Assembly (NCBI GenBank): GCA_965200825.1
Contig: OZ241385.1
Span: forward strand, 2,852,001 to 2,916,000
Length of the DNA: 64,000 bases
Direction: 5' to 3'
DNA from: Bin80 sp026709335
GTDB taxonomy: Bacteria; Bacteroidota; Rhodothermia; Rhodothermales; Bin80
This document shows, piece after piece, positions 9,299 through 18,230 of this stretch (its first letter is position 1; each line of letters opens with the position of its first letter). The translations under genes and the position numbers were made by a program. The notes under the pieces are model-generated. The model was not told where the DNA came from. It saw only the letters and a list, made by a program, of their open reading frames with translations, and ran no database searches.

Positions 9299-12200
9299 CT
9301 AAACCTGACGACTCACACCAAGCGTGAGCAATTCTTCACCAATATCATAGCTTTCAATACGCTCTCCTTGAGGAGACTCAACGAATTTCAACGTAATTGT
9401 GAGGGTTTCGTTTCTGATACGATCGGTGTAACGCTCAACAGCTGCACGCAAAATGTCCGTCGCATTATAGTCAATATGAATCCTGTCTGTTACATCAAAA
9501 CCTGCTGATTTGCGAAGATTCTGTAATCGATTGATTGTCTCTCTGGCAAGCCCCTCATGCAGTAGTTCCTCTGTGATCATTGTATCTAGAGCAACCGTAA
9601 ATCCGTCTTCCTGCCCTACAAGCCAGCCCTCAACTGCCTCTGTAATAATCTCAATATCACCCGGTTGCAGTTCCAAACTGAACTCATCGCCGGTAAGGAT
9701 GACTTGCTCCCCCGAGGAATATGCTTCCAGATGTGCAAAATCCAGGGACAGGATAGCTTCCTTGACTTTGGGCATGTTGCGTCCCGCCCTACGCCCCAAT
9801 TGACGAAAATTTGGACGCGCACTTCGGCGAACAATGGAATGGGAAGCGTCAATATATTCAATCATTCGAGCATTGACCTCATCCAAAATGACGGGGGCTA
9901 CCTGTTCAATCATCTTTTCTGTACACTTTTCATCAACGACAACCAGAATACGACCCACGGGTTGGCGAATATTCAACTTTGCCTTATTACGAAGCCCCAA
10001 AACAAGAGACGAAATAACTTGAGCACTGTTCATACGCATTTCCAGCTCTACATTCACCAGCACATCGTTCTTTTTTGGAAAAAATGCCATATGGACAGAT
10101 TCGCCATCATGCTCAGTGTTGATCATGAGATGTTGATACAGCCATTCGCTATAATAGGGGGCAATCGGTGCCATAAGACGCGCTGTTACCTCCAAACATG
10201 TATGTACTGTCTCGTAAGCGGCCCATTTATCCTCATTGGACTCAGAAGGGTGTATCGCTTTTGCGCTCCAGAAACGCCGTCGGGATCTACGGATGTACCA
10301 ATTTGACAGATCCATTACAAACCCTTCAACTGCACGTGCAGCCTTGGTTGGATGATACTCACCCAGAGCTACATCCACCTGTTCAATCGTAGACTGTAGC
10401 CGGCTCAAAATCCACCGATCCAACTCCGGCCGCTCTGCTTCTGGCGGCGCTTCCTCAGCACAGGTATATCCATCTATGTTAGCATATGTCGCAAAAAAAC
10501 TATAACTATTTGTCAGTGTACTGAACAGCTTCCTCTCAACTTCTCTTACCCCATTAGGATTGAATTTCAAATCTTCCCATGGCGGCGAGTTGCTCATCAT
10601 ATACCATCTGACTCTGTCTGCTCCATGCTCTTTGATCAAATCGAAAGGATCCAGTGCATTTCCTTTTGTCTTGGACATTTTTTCTCCGTTTGAATCCAGG
10701 AGAAGCCCACCGACCACACAGTTGTGGAAGGATACATCATCCATCACTAGGGCCGCAATTGCGTGGAGCGTATAAAACCATCCACGCGTTTGATCTACAC
10801 CTTCGGCAATAAAATCAGCGGGAAAACTTTGCTGGAACGCATCTTGGTTCTCAAATGGATAATGCCATTGTGCAAAAGGCATGGCTCCCGAGTCAAACCA
10901 GACGTCAATCGTTTCTGGTACGCGCCGCATGGTTCCTCCATCCGGAGCAGTCCATGTAAGCCCATCTACAAACGGGCGATGTAAATCGACATCTTCATCT
11001 TTCTCAGGCAACTGGTCTCCGCAATACGCACGTAATTCTTCAATAGAACCGATTACCTGAATCACATCAGAATCTTGATCGGAAACCCAAACCGGAAGTG
11101 GTGTTCCCCAAAATCGACGGCGGCTAAGCGCCCAGTCCACGTTATTTGATAGCCATTCCCCAAAGCGCCCGATCCCGATTGATTCAGGCTGCCATGAAAT
11201 CTGAGCATTCAATTCTACCAGTCGATCCCGAATTGCCGTGGTGCGAATGAACCAACTCTCTACCGGATAACTCATCAAGGGTGTCCCCTTGCGCCAGTCA
11301 TGAGGATAATTATGCACATAACTGTCGTCTCGGTGCAAAAGTCCACGACTGCGTAAATCCCGAATAATGGGACGGTCCGCATCCTTGAACCAAAAACCAC
11401 CTATCAGTGGCACATCCGATTGAAAGCGACCGCGCAGATCAACCGGATTCAGTACGGGGAGCCCTTCAGACTGCCCTATCTCATAATCATCCGCCCCAAA
11501 TGCGGGGGCAATGTGTACAATTCCAGTCCCGTCTTCTGTGGATACAAAATCAGCTGTGACCACCCGCCATGCTTCGTATCCCTGATCCCTGAAAAACTTA
11601 AATAAAGGCTCATACTTTGCCCCCGCAAGTTCTCTTCCACTCATCTCACCAATCACTTCATACTCTTCACGGAGCATCTCTAGTCGGGCACGAGCCAGAA
11701 TCAGAGTGGAGTCGGGGAGCGAAGTACAGCGAACCGAAACATATTCAATGTCTGGGCCTACGGCAAGAGCGGCGTTAGAAATCAGTGTCCAAGGGGTCGT
11801 AGTCCATGCAAGAAAATATGTATCTGACTTCTCCAGTGAACGAAATCGAACCGTCACACTTGGATCCTGAACCTCTTTGTATCCCAGACTTACCTCATGG
11901 GAGCTCAAAATGGTGCCGGAACCTGGACTATACCAATGGATCTTGTGCCCTTTGTACAGAAGCCCCTTCTCGTAAATCTGTTTAATCAGCCACCACTCGG
12001 TTTCAATGTATTTCGTTTCGAAGGTGACGTATGGGTGATCAAGGTCTACCCAGTATCCCATCTGGCGCGTCAATTCATCCCACTCTTCCTTGTAGGCCAA
12101 TACACTTTCTCGGCATTTTTGATTAAACTTTTCGATGCCATAACGCAAGATATCTTCCTGCCCGTCAAGCCCCAAGCTTTTTTCAACTTCAATCTCAACA

Positions 12201-12475
12201 GGCAGGCCATGCGTATCCCATCCGGCTTTTCGCTCGACACGACATCCTTTCATAGTGTGGTAGCGGCAGAACACATCTTTAATGGTGCGCGCCATCACAT
12301 GATGGATTCCCGGATGTCCATTTGCGGTTGGCGGGCCTTCGTAGAAGGTATAAGTGGGAGCACCTGCACGTAATTCTACACTTTTTTCAAAGATGCCTTC
12401 AGACTCCCACCACTCACGGATCTTCCGTTCAATAAGATGAGCTTCTACACGCTGGATCTCTTCAAAACGATGCAT
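9299..12475 (-). CDS. ileS: Isoleucyl-tRNA synthetase
   Basis: This class I aminoacyl-tRNA synthetase charges tRNA-Ile in the cytoplasm. The HIGH-type signature is HPGIHH at residues 54-59 (within GPPTANGHPGIHHVMAR) and the KMSKS motif is GEKMSKTKGN. The CP1 editing domain lies in the first half (AWTTTPWTL, and FGADDYEIG). At 1,058 aa and with no obvious C-terminal zinc module it looks like the longer, eukaryote-like type found in Bacteroidota, a type often associated with mupirocin tolerance; that last point is family knowledge only. It follows the nucleoside phosphorylase by 16 nt. Confidence 0.97.
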   Translation of the reverse strand: MHRFEEIQRVEAHLIERKIREWWESEGIFEKSVELRAGAPTYTFYEGPPTANGHPGIHHVMARTIKDVFCRYHTMKGCRVERKAGWDTHGLPVEIEVEKSLGLDGQEDILRYGIEKFNQKCRESVLAYKEEWDELTRQMGYWVDLDHPYVTFETKYIETEWWLIKQIYEKGLLYKGHKIHWYSPGSGTILSSHEVSLGYKEVQDPSVTVRFRSLEKSDTYFLAWTTTPWTLISNAALAVGPDIEYVSVRCTSLPDSTLILARARLEMLREEYEVIGEMSGRELAGAKYEPLFKFFRDQGYEAWRVVTADFVSTEDGTGIVHIAPAFGADDYEIGQSEGLPVLNPVDLRGRFQSDVPLIGGFWFKDADRPIIRDLRSRGLLHRDDSYVHNYPHDWRKGTPLMSYPVESWFIRTTAIRDRLVELNAQISWQPESIGIGRFGEWLSNNVDWALSRRRFWGTPLPVWVSDQDSDVIQVIGSIEELRAYCGDQLPEKDEDVDLHRPFVDGLTWTAPDGGTMRRVPETIDVWFDSGAMPFAQWHYPFENQDAFQQSFPADFIAEGVDQTRGWFYTLHAIAALVMDDVSFHNCVVGGLLLDSNGEKMSKTKGNALDPFDLIKEHGADRVRWYMMSNSPPWEDLKFNPNGVREVERKLFSTLTNSYSFFATYANIDGYTCAEEAPPEAERPELDRWILSRLQSTIEQVDVALGEYHPTKAARAVEGFVMDLSNWYIRRSRRRFWSAKAIHPSESNEDKWAAYETVHTCLEVTARLMAPIAPYYSEWLYQHLMINTEHDGESVHMAFFPKKNDVLVNVELEMRMNSAQVISSLVLGLRNKAKLNIRQPVGRILVVVDEKCTEKMIEQVAPVILDEVNARMIEYIDASHSIVRRSARPNFRQLGRRAGRNMPKVKEAILSLDFAHLEAYSSGEQVILTGDEFSLELQPGDIEIITEAVEGWLVGQEDGFTVALDTMITEELLHEGLARETINRLQNLRKSAGFDVTDRIHIDYNATDILRAAVERYTDRIRNETLTITLKFVESPQGERIESYDIGEELLTLGVSRQV

Positions 12476-12491
12476 TCTATCCTGTCATCTG

Positions 12492-13343
12492 TCACGCTTC
12501 GGAAAGCACTCCAACAACATCTGACATAATGGTCGTCAGATTTGGCTCTGCAATCGCTGCGGCTTCAAGAACTTCTTCAATAGTAACCGGCTGGAGTGTA
12601 TCTGGAAAACACTCATCGGTAATCACCCCAATCGCCATCACACGCAGATCCATATGTCTGGCAACAGTCACCTCCGGAGTAGTAGACATGCCAACTACAT
12701 CAGCGCCAATCTTACGCAAAAATCTGTATTCCGCCTTGGTTTCCAGATTAGGTCCCAGAACAGAAACGTATACTCCCTCATGGAGCTGAATGGAATTTGC
12801 TTTGGACACCTGTAGTGCATGTTGGCGAAGTTCAACATCATAGGGTTCGCTCATGTCAGGAAAGCGCGGTCCCCAGGTATCTACATTTGGCCCAACCAGT
12901 GGATTGACTCCCTGAAGATTGATATGGTCAGCGAGGAGCATGAGTTCTCCACGGCGATAATCTGGATTCATGCCACCACAGGCAGTAGAAATCAATAAAT
13001 TCCCAATTCCCAAGTCTTTCATCACGCGGATCGGGAATGTGACTTCTCGAGCACTGTATCCCTCATATACATGCATACGTCCTCTCATGCAAACTACAGG
13101 GGCTCCCCTTAGCGTCCCCAGAAGCAGTTCTCCTTGATGAGATTCTACCGTTGAAACCGGAAAGTGAGGAAGGGACTCATAGGGAATTCGATCTTGCACA
13201 TCAATTTTCTGTGCCAATTGTCCCAAGCCGGTCCCTAAAATTACGCCGACTCGAGGAATTAGATCCGTGATCCTTCGAATTGCTGCAACGGCTTCTTCGA
13301 CGCGTGCCAACTGCGTACTTGGATCAGGAATGTTTTCTTCCAT
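12492..13343 (-). CDS. punA: Purine-nucleoside phosphorylase
   Basis: This cytoplasmic enzyme cleaves purine (deoxy)nucleosides with phosphate to the free base and pentose-1-phosphate, for salvage. It is recognised by the trimeric, class-I PNP motifs: GVILGTGLGQLA, GRMHVYEGYSAREVTFPIRVMK, ISTACGGMNPDYRRGELMLLADHIN, and GVYVSVLGPNLETKAEYRFLRKIGADVVGMSTTPEV. Length of 283 aa is normal for that class. It is placed between yggS and ileS in a tightly packed minus-strand run, so it is probably co-transcribed. Confidence 0.94.
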   Translation of the reverse strand: MEENIPDPSTQLARVEEAVAAIRRITDLIPRVGVILGTGLGQLAQKIDVQDRIPYESLPHFPVSTVESHQGELLLGTLRGAPVVCMRGRMHVYEGYSAREVTFPIRVMKDLGIGNLLISTACGGMNPDYRRGELMLLADHINLQGVNPLVGPNVDTWGPRFPDMSEPYDVELRQHALQVSKANSIQLHEGVYVSVLGPNLETKAEYRFLRKIGADVVGMSTTPEVTVARHMDLRVMAIGVITDECFPDTLQPVTIEEVLEAAAIAEPNLTTIMSDVVGVLSEA

Positions 13344-13363
13344 CTGAATTATCTGAATATGGT

Positions 13364-14038
13364 TTATAGGTAACTGCGCGGTCCAAAGAGGGCCGATCCG
13401 ACTCGTATATGCGTAGCCCCTTCTTCTATAGCCACTTCATAATCTCCACTCATCCCCATTGATAATCCCGGACCAGCCAAATCTACATATTTGGAACGTA
13501 TACTTCGAAGTAATCTAAATTCCTCACGAACTTTTCGTGAATCAGGAGAAGCCAGAGTCATGAGGCCAGCCGGATGAATAAAGCTGTATTCATCCAATTT
13601 TGCCAAAAAATCACCGACATCATCGGGAAGAAGTCCAAACTTGGACTCCTCCGCAGATACATTCACCTGGATGAAACAGGACAGTACTTTACCGGCTTCC
13701 TCAGCATATTGGTTTAACGCCCGAGCCAGACGAATGCTGTCAAGAGCATGAAATTCTTTTGCGTGAGTGATGACCTGGCGGGCCTTGTTTCTTTGGAGAT
13801 GACCAATCATATGCCAGTTCTGCGACGAAAAGAGGGGTGCTTTCGCAACGAGTTCCTGTACTTTGTTTTCCCCAAAATCTGTAAGCCCTGCCTCCAATGC
13901 TGCACGAACCACTTCAGGGGGCCAGGTTTTCGTCACTGCAATGAGCTTGATTTCAGCCTCTGAGCGCCCTGCACGGCGGCATGCACTAGAAATCGCCTCC
14001 CGAACGCGATATAGTCTGTCAATAATTTGATTAGTCAT
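13364..14038 (-). CDS. yggS: YggS-family PLP homeostasis protein
   Basis: This small fold-type III pyridoxal-phosphate-binding protein helps maintain PLP and amino-acid balance and has no established catalytic activity. The PLP lysine is K37 in KLIAVTKTWPPE. Other family motifs are DFGENKVQEL, WHMIGHLQRNKAR, VNVSAEESKFG, GLMTLASPD and LSMGMSGDYEVAIEEGATHIRVGSALFG. Length of 224 aa is typical. It is 12 nt from ybbP and 20 nt from the phosphorylase gene, in one minus-strand transcription unit. Confidence 0.95.
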   Translation of the reverse strand: MTNQIIDRLYRVREAISSACRRAGRSEAEIKLIAVTKTWPPEVVRAALEAGLTDFGENKVQELVAKAPLFSSQNWHMIGHLQRNKARQVITHAKEFHALDSIRLARALNQYAEEAGKVLSCFIQVNVSAEESKFGLLPDDVGDFLAKLDEYSFIHPAGLMTLASPDSRKVREEFRLLRSIRSKYVDLAGPGLSMGMSGDYEVAIEEGATHIRVGSALFGPRSYL

Positions 14039-14050
14039 GCTGAATGATGA

Positions 14051-16570
14051 TTACCCTTCTGCACGCAATACCGCGAGGACGGATCGGTCATAAACACTTC
14101 GATTACTAAGAAAACCGGTGGTCACAGTCACGCCGACAACGGTAACAATCACAGCTAGAATGGACTGAACTGACACTGCCATTGATACTTCAAATACGGT
14201 TAAAGATAAAATCCAGCCCGCTATCAAAGATAATAACAAGCCGGCAGCACTGGCCAAGAAACCCAGGACCGAATACTCTGCAAGTCCAATGATTAGGAGC
14301 TGTTCCCGACTGGCCCCCAGCGTCTTCAAAAGACCACTTTCTTCAATCCGTTGTAATCGACCTATCAATAGCGCACCAATCAAGACCAAGATGCCTGCAA
14401 TGAAACAAAAGTAAGCCATAAATTGAATGGCAAAGCGGATGCGATTAAAAACCTCGCGAATAATTTGAATAATCGCTTCAAGGCTGAGTACGGTTACATT
14501 CGGGTAGTTTGCGACTACGAGTGACTGCAGGGAGTCAGAGTGTATGTTACTGTCACTGCGACTTGTTATCATATGAGTTTGGGGCACATTTTCCAGTACA
14601 TTGATGGGGAATACGACATAGAAATTTGCTCGCATTTGCTCCCATTCAACTGCACGAAAACTTGTGATTCTGGTAGGGATCAATTTCCCCTGCACATTAA
14701 ACACCAGCGTATCTCCCATATCCAAGCCTAATTCCGTACGTGCAAAATCATATTCGATGGAAATAGGCACAAAGCTAGAATCGGGGTGATGAATTCCTGC
14801 AAAGGTGCCACCGGCAAGTGTTTCGGCATCTGTGAGTTCCGAACGATAGGTAGATCTATATTCGCGAGTCAGAGGCCACGACAATCCACGTGTGCTATCC
14901 TTGACGAGTTCCTCAACGGTTCTTTCCCCTATGGCATGCAATCGCATATTCACGATTGGAGAACTGTCAATGATAGGCCAGCGCTGTTCTTCAATTAACT
15001 GCGTTACACCTTCTAATTGATCATTCTGAATATCAAAAAAGATCATATCCGGTCGACCTTCTCCACCTACTCTGTTGATTTGTTGTACGATGGTATTCTC
15101 ACTAATCAGTAACACCATTACAATAAAGGTCGCCAGCCCGAGTGCCAACATGACCAAAATAGTTTGATTTCCTGGACGATGCAGGTTGGCAAACCCTTGA
15201 CGAACCGGATAAGAAGCAATTCGATTTGTCACTCGACGTGCAATCAACATGAGGAGCTTTGCCACCAACACCAAAGAGCCAAATGCTACGATGATTCCCA
15301 AAGCATAGTAGGCGCTGGCAATCCAGCTTCCAGACTGGGCCGCAGCAATAACCACCAGGCCACCGGTAATGAAGATGTACGCTAAAAAGCGAACACGAGC
15401 AGGAGTAAGAGGCTCAATATTCGATCTGAGTGCCCGCAGGGGAGAAACCCCACGTACATCCAAAAGTGGCAGAGTGGCAAAAATCAGCGTTACGGATAAT
15501 CCAACCCCGAATCCCATCACCATACTCGGCCAAGAAACTCGAAAGGCGATCTCAAATGGTAAAAATGCACTGATCGCATAAGGAATAAGTAATTGTGACA
15601 AAACACCCCCGATACATCCCAGTACTCCGGCGACACATCCCAGAATCAGTGCCTGTAGAAAATAAACTGAAAAGACTTTCCCGCTCCCTGCCCCGAGGCA
15701 CTGTAGAACTGCAATATTATCCAGGCTGCGCCGAACATGTGCTCGGATTGCTCCTCCAACTCCAAACCCTCCAAGCACAAGTGCTCCAAAACCTGCCAAT
15801 CCAAGAAATTGATTGAAAAAGCTTAGGGCTTCTCCCCAATTTTGTCGCTGCTCTTCGATTGTGTCAATATTTGCGTTAAAGCCACTCCTGTCTTCATTCA
15901 AGGATTCGCGGATGACTTCGGGGTCCTCACCAGAGTTGAGCTTTACATATACCTCATAGTTTGCCATCGCTCCAAATCCCAATAGCAGTGTATCCAGTGT
16001 TTCCATTGGAACATAGACAGAAGGCATGACAAACATACTGATCTCCGTCTCGCTTGGAGCACGAAGAAGTGATCCTGCGATCTCGTAACTGTGTCGGCCA
16101 ATCTGCACTGAGTCACCTTTATGAACTCCAAAGGTGCGCATCAATCCCTGATCAACCAGTGCACCCGAACTTTCTCTGAACTCCACGCCTGCCTCTTCGG
16201 GATCAGACTGCAGCGCCCCATACAGTGGGTACTGATCTTCTACTGCATATACAGCTATCAAACGCGACTGATTCTGTGCAGGAAAATAGGCAATCGATAC
16301 TGTTGAAATTCTCTGCGCTCTGGCAATTCCGATGGTATCAATTGCAGCCTGTGTAGAGTCATCAAATGGCCGGTTTGCTGAAAACCTCATATCAGCTCCG
16401 AGTAGCTCACGCGCCTGTTGATCAATACTGTACCGTAGACTATCTGATGTTGAGGATAATGCAACGAGCAAAGCAACCCCCACAACCATTGAGAATAGGA
16501 AAATCAGAAGACGGCGGCGGCTCCCCCTGCTTTCCCACCATGCCATCCGTAACACCCATGCACTACTCAT
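14051..16570 (-). CDS. ybbP: YbbP-type ABC transporter permease (two FtsX domains)
   Basis: This large inner-membrane permease pairs with the ATPase encoded just upstream. An N-terminal anchor segment (LLIFLFSMVVGVALLVAL) is followed by a periplasmic domain. Then come a first FtsX-like bundle with ARRSLDNIAVLQCLGAGSGKVF-type coupling helices, a second periplasmic domain, and a C-terminal FtsX bundle (RLQRIEESGLLKTLGASREQLL). Start is set at ATG 16570, which overlaps the ATPase stop as ATGAGTAG; a longer frame up to 16627 would overlap it by 65 nt. In E. coli ybbA-ybbP lies divergent from tesA, exactly as here. Family members are tied to lipid or lipoprotein handling and mechanotransmission; the cargo is unknown. 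Confidence 0.92.
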   Translation of the reverse strand: MSSAWVLRMAWWESRGSRRRLLIFLFSMVVGVALLVALSSTSDSLRYSIDQQARELLGADMRFSANRPFDDSTQAAIDTIGIARAQRISTVSIAYFPAQNQSRLIAVYAVEDQYPLYGALQSDPEEAGVEFRESSGALVDQGLMRTFGVHKGDSVQIGRHSYEIAGSLLRAPSETEISMFVMPSVYVPMETLDTLLLGFGAMANYEVYVKLNSGEDPEVIRESLNEDRSGFNANIDTIEEQRQNWGEALSFFNQFLGLAGFGALVLGGFGVGGAIRAHVRRSLDNIAVLQCLGAGSGKVFSVYFLQALILGCVAGVLGCIGGVLSQLLIPYAISAFLPFEIAFRVSWPSMVMGFGVGLSVTLIFATLPLLDVRGVSPLRALRSNIEPLTPARVRFLAYIFITGGLVVIAAAQSGSWIASAYYALGIIVAFGSLVLVAKLLMLIARRVTNRIASYPVRQGFANLHRPGNQTILVMLALGLATFIVMVLLISENTIVQQINRVGGEGRPDMIFFDIQNDQLEGVTQLIEEQRWPIIDSSPIVNMRLHAIGERTVEELVKDSTRGLSWPLTREYRSTYRSELTDAETLAGGTFAGIHHPDSSFVPISIEYDFARTELGLDMGDTLVFNVQGKLIPTRITSFRAVEWEQMRANFYVVFPINVLENVPQTHMITSRSDSNIHSDSLQSLVVANYPNVTVLSLEAIIQIIREVFNRIRFAIQFMAYFCFIAGILVLIGALLIGRLQRIEESGLLKTLGASREQLLIIGLAEYSVLGFLASAAGLLLSLIAGWILSLTVFEVSMAVSVQSILAVIVTVVGVTVTTGFLSNRSVYDRSVLAVLRAEG

Positions 16571-17261
16571 GCGGTTGCGCAGATTTTGAGTCGCTATGAT
16601 AATCTCGGGTAATTTGACCTGCCTCAAGCTCGAGAATACGATGACAGGACTGTGCGAATTTTAGATCATGTGTCACCACGACCAATGCGGTACCAGCAGT
16701 GCGATTCAAGTCGAGCAAGAGTTCTTCAATCCGATTACCTGTCGCGGTATCCAAATTGCCAGTTGGCTCATCGGCAAAAAGAATTGCTGGTCGATTGATG
16801 AAAGCTCTGGCCAAACCTACACGTTGTTGTTCTCCACCACTCATTTGCACAGGATAATGATGTTCACGATCCTTGAGTCCCACCTCGTAAAGCAATTCCA
16901 TAGCATATTTACGAGCATTTCCTTGACCACTTAGTTCCAAAGGAACCATAACGTTCTGCAAGGCAGTAAGCGTTGGGATGAGCTTGAATGTCTGGAAAAC
17001 GAACCCTACGGTTGTGCGGCGGATTTCTGCCCGCTGCCCCTCGGAACATTCACCGAGATCATTGCCTGCGAGTATGACTGTACCCGAGGATGGAGAATCG
17101 AGTCCCGCGCATAAACCAAGCAAGGTGGTCTTTCCACTTCCTGAGGGTCCGACAATAGCACAAAGATCGCCTACATCTATGGAGAACGTAATGTCATCTA
17201 GTACGGTTAACAAGCGGGATCCGCTTTGATATGTTTTCGTAAGCTCCTTAACTTGTAACAT
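16563..17261 (-). CDS. ybbA: YbbA/LolD-like ABC transporter ATPase
   Basis: This is the ATP-hydrolysing subunit of a MacB/LolD-type ABC system. It has Walker A GPSGSGKTT (from residue 38), the Q-loop region VGFVFQTFKLIPTLTALQNV, the signature MSGGEQQRVGLARAF, Walker B ILFADEPTGNLD and the switch histidine in VVVTHD. Length of 232 aa is standard. It is translationally coupled to ybbP by an 8-nt ATGAGTAG overlap. Its start codon lies only 9 nt from the divergent tesA start, so the promoters of both units must lie inside or across each other's coding sequence. Confidence 0.95.
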   Translation of the reverse strand: MLQVKELTKTYQSGSRLLTVLDDITFSIDVGDLCAIVGPSGSGKTTLLGLCAGLDSPSSGTVILAGNDLGECSEGQRAEIRRTTVGFVFQTFKLIPTLTALQNVMVPLELSGQGNARKYAMELLYEVGLKDREHHYPVQMSGGEQQRVGLARAFINRPAILFADEPTGNLDTATGNRIEELLLDLNRTAGTALVVVTHDLKFAQSCHRILELEAGQITRDYHSDSKSAQPHE

Positions 17262-17270
17262 TCAACTCAA

Positions 17271-17942
17271 GTGTTATTTCATATTCATCTGATTTGCACC
17301 ATCCTATACACAATTGGGAGTCTGTGTGTTCTATCATCTGCGGGAATTGTAGTTGCGCAGAGCGAAGAAAGTGATTCCATTTATGTTCTCTTTTTGGGAA
17401 ATAGTTTGACCTCCGGCTATGGATTATCTGTGAACGAGGCTTATCCGGCGGTTTTACAAAAACGAGTAGATTCTCTGAAATGGTCGGTGGCCATGATCAA
17501 TGCAGGCGTAAGTGGAGACACCTCATCAGGCGGCTTGCGGCGCCTGGAATGGTATCTGGAAGTTCCGCCTGATATTTTGGTTCTCGCTTTAGGGGCAAAT
17601 GATGGCTTGCGGGGGATTTCTCCATCACTAACCAGAACAAATCTGACTCAGATCATTCAAAAGACTAGAGAAGCAAACCCAAAAGTCGGCATTCTGATCG
17701 CAGGAATGGAAGTTCCTCCGAATCTTGGCCCTACGTTTCAGGAAGAATTCAGGAGCATATTCCCCTCTGTTGTAGAAGAGCTGGATGTAGCTCTTATTCC
17801 ATTTTTGTTAGAAGGGGTTGGGGGCGTCACCGAATTGAATCAGTCTGACGGAATTCATCCCACAGCTGCAGGGCAAAGAAAATTAGCCGATAATGTCTGG
17901 GAAGTTCTTGAACCTGTTCTTCGAAAATACATCCCCCGTTGA
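17271..17942 (+). CDS. tesA: TesA-like SGNH esterase/lysophospholipase
   Basis: This is a periplasmic lipolytic hydrolase of the SGNH family. A signal peptide (about 1-30, ending VVAQ) precedes block I, here FLGNSLTSGYG with nucleophile S45 (GNSL replaces the more usual GDSL). Block II has the oxyanion Gly in NAGVSGDTSSGG, block III is LGANDGLRG, and block V is SDGIHPTAAG with the Asp-His pair. The start is GTG 17271, needed for the signal peptide. It is divergent from ybbAP, as in E. coli (tesA/ybbA). Likely substrates are acyl esters or lysophospholipids; the exact one is not predictable. Confidence 0.93.
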   Translation: MLFHIHLICTILYTIGSLCVLSSAGIVVAQSEESDSIYVLFLGNSLTSGYGLSVNEAYPAVLQKRVDSLKWSVAMINAGVSGDTSSGGLRRLEWYLEVPPDILVLALGANDGLRGISPSLTRTNLTQIIQKTREANPKVGILIAGMEVPPNLGPTFQEEFRSIFPSVVEELDVALIPFLLEGVGGVTELNQSDGIHPTAAGQRKLADNVWEVLEPVLRKYIPR

Positions 17943-17961
17943 CCTGCCTGCCAGTAATTAT

Positions 17962-17978
17962 GGTTCTACTGGGCTTTG
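17962..17978. repeat. Relic of an ISL3-type element end
   Basis: The 17 bases GGTTCTACTGGGCTTTG are identical to the end of the complete ISL3-type element at 21261-21277. No transposase sequence remains beside it. This looks like a scar of an excised or decayed copy and marks the left edge of the mobile-element-rich island. Confidence 0.6.
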
Positions 17979-18074
17979 ATGTGAAAAAAGTGATTTATGT
18001 GGCAAAATCTGCATAGCGGGAAATTTTTGTTGAAGTTCAAGACATAATAACCTGCAATCAAACACAGATGTATC

Positions 18075-18230
18075 ATGTCTCCAAAGCACCTATACTGTTA
18101 CGCAAACGAAGCGATTATGCGCCTGAACATTGGAAATGTGGAGGTAGATGCTATTGGCCGTATGGAGGCGTTTGCCAAGCAGATAGAAAGCCGTAGAATC
18201 TCTTATAGGAAACTGACCAAATCTTTGTAG
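18075..18230 (+). pseudogene. C-terminal remnant of an IS1595/ISXO2-type transposase
   Basis: An open frame of 51 codons from ATG 18075 to TAG 18228-18230 gives MSPKHLYCYANEAIMRLN followed by DAIGRMEAFAKQIESRRISY. This matches the usual C-terminus of ISXO2-like transposases (SPKHL-RY-NEF--RHN, then D-ID-M, then R-L-Y-DL). Everything upstream is missing. The stop codon abuts the ATG of the adenine methylase at 18231 with no spacer, so the methylase may have been captured at, or joined to, this element. Similarity is judged by eye. Confidence 0.65.

Noticed and set aside
9665..10306. Long antisense frame (213 codons) within ileS
   Set aside because: It lies wholly opposite a clearly conserved gene and has no family features; similar long antisense frames occur opposite murC (39920-40639) and murE (46666-47388).
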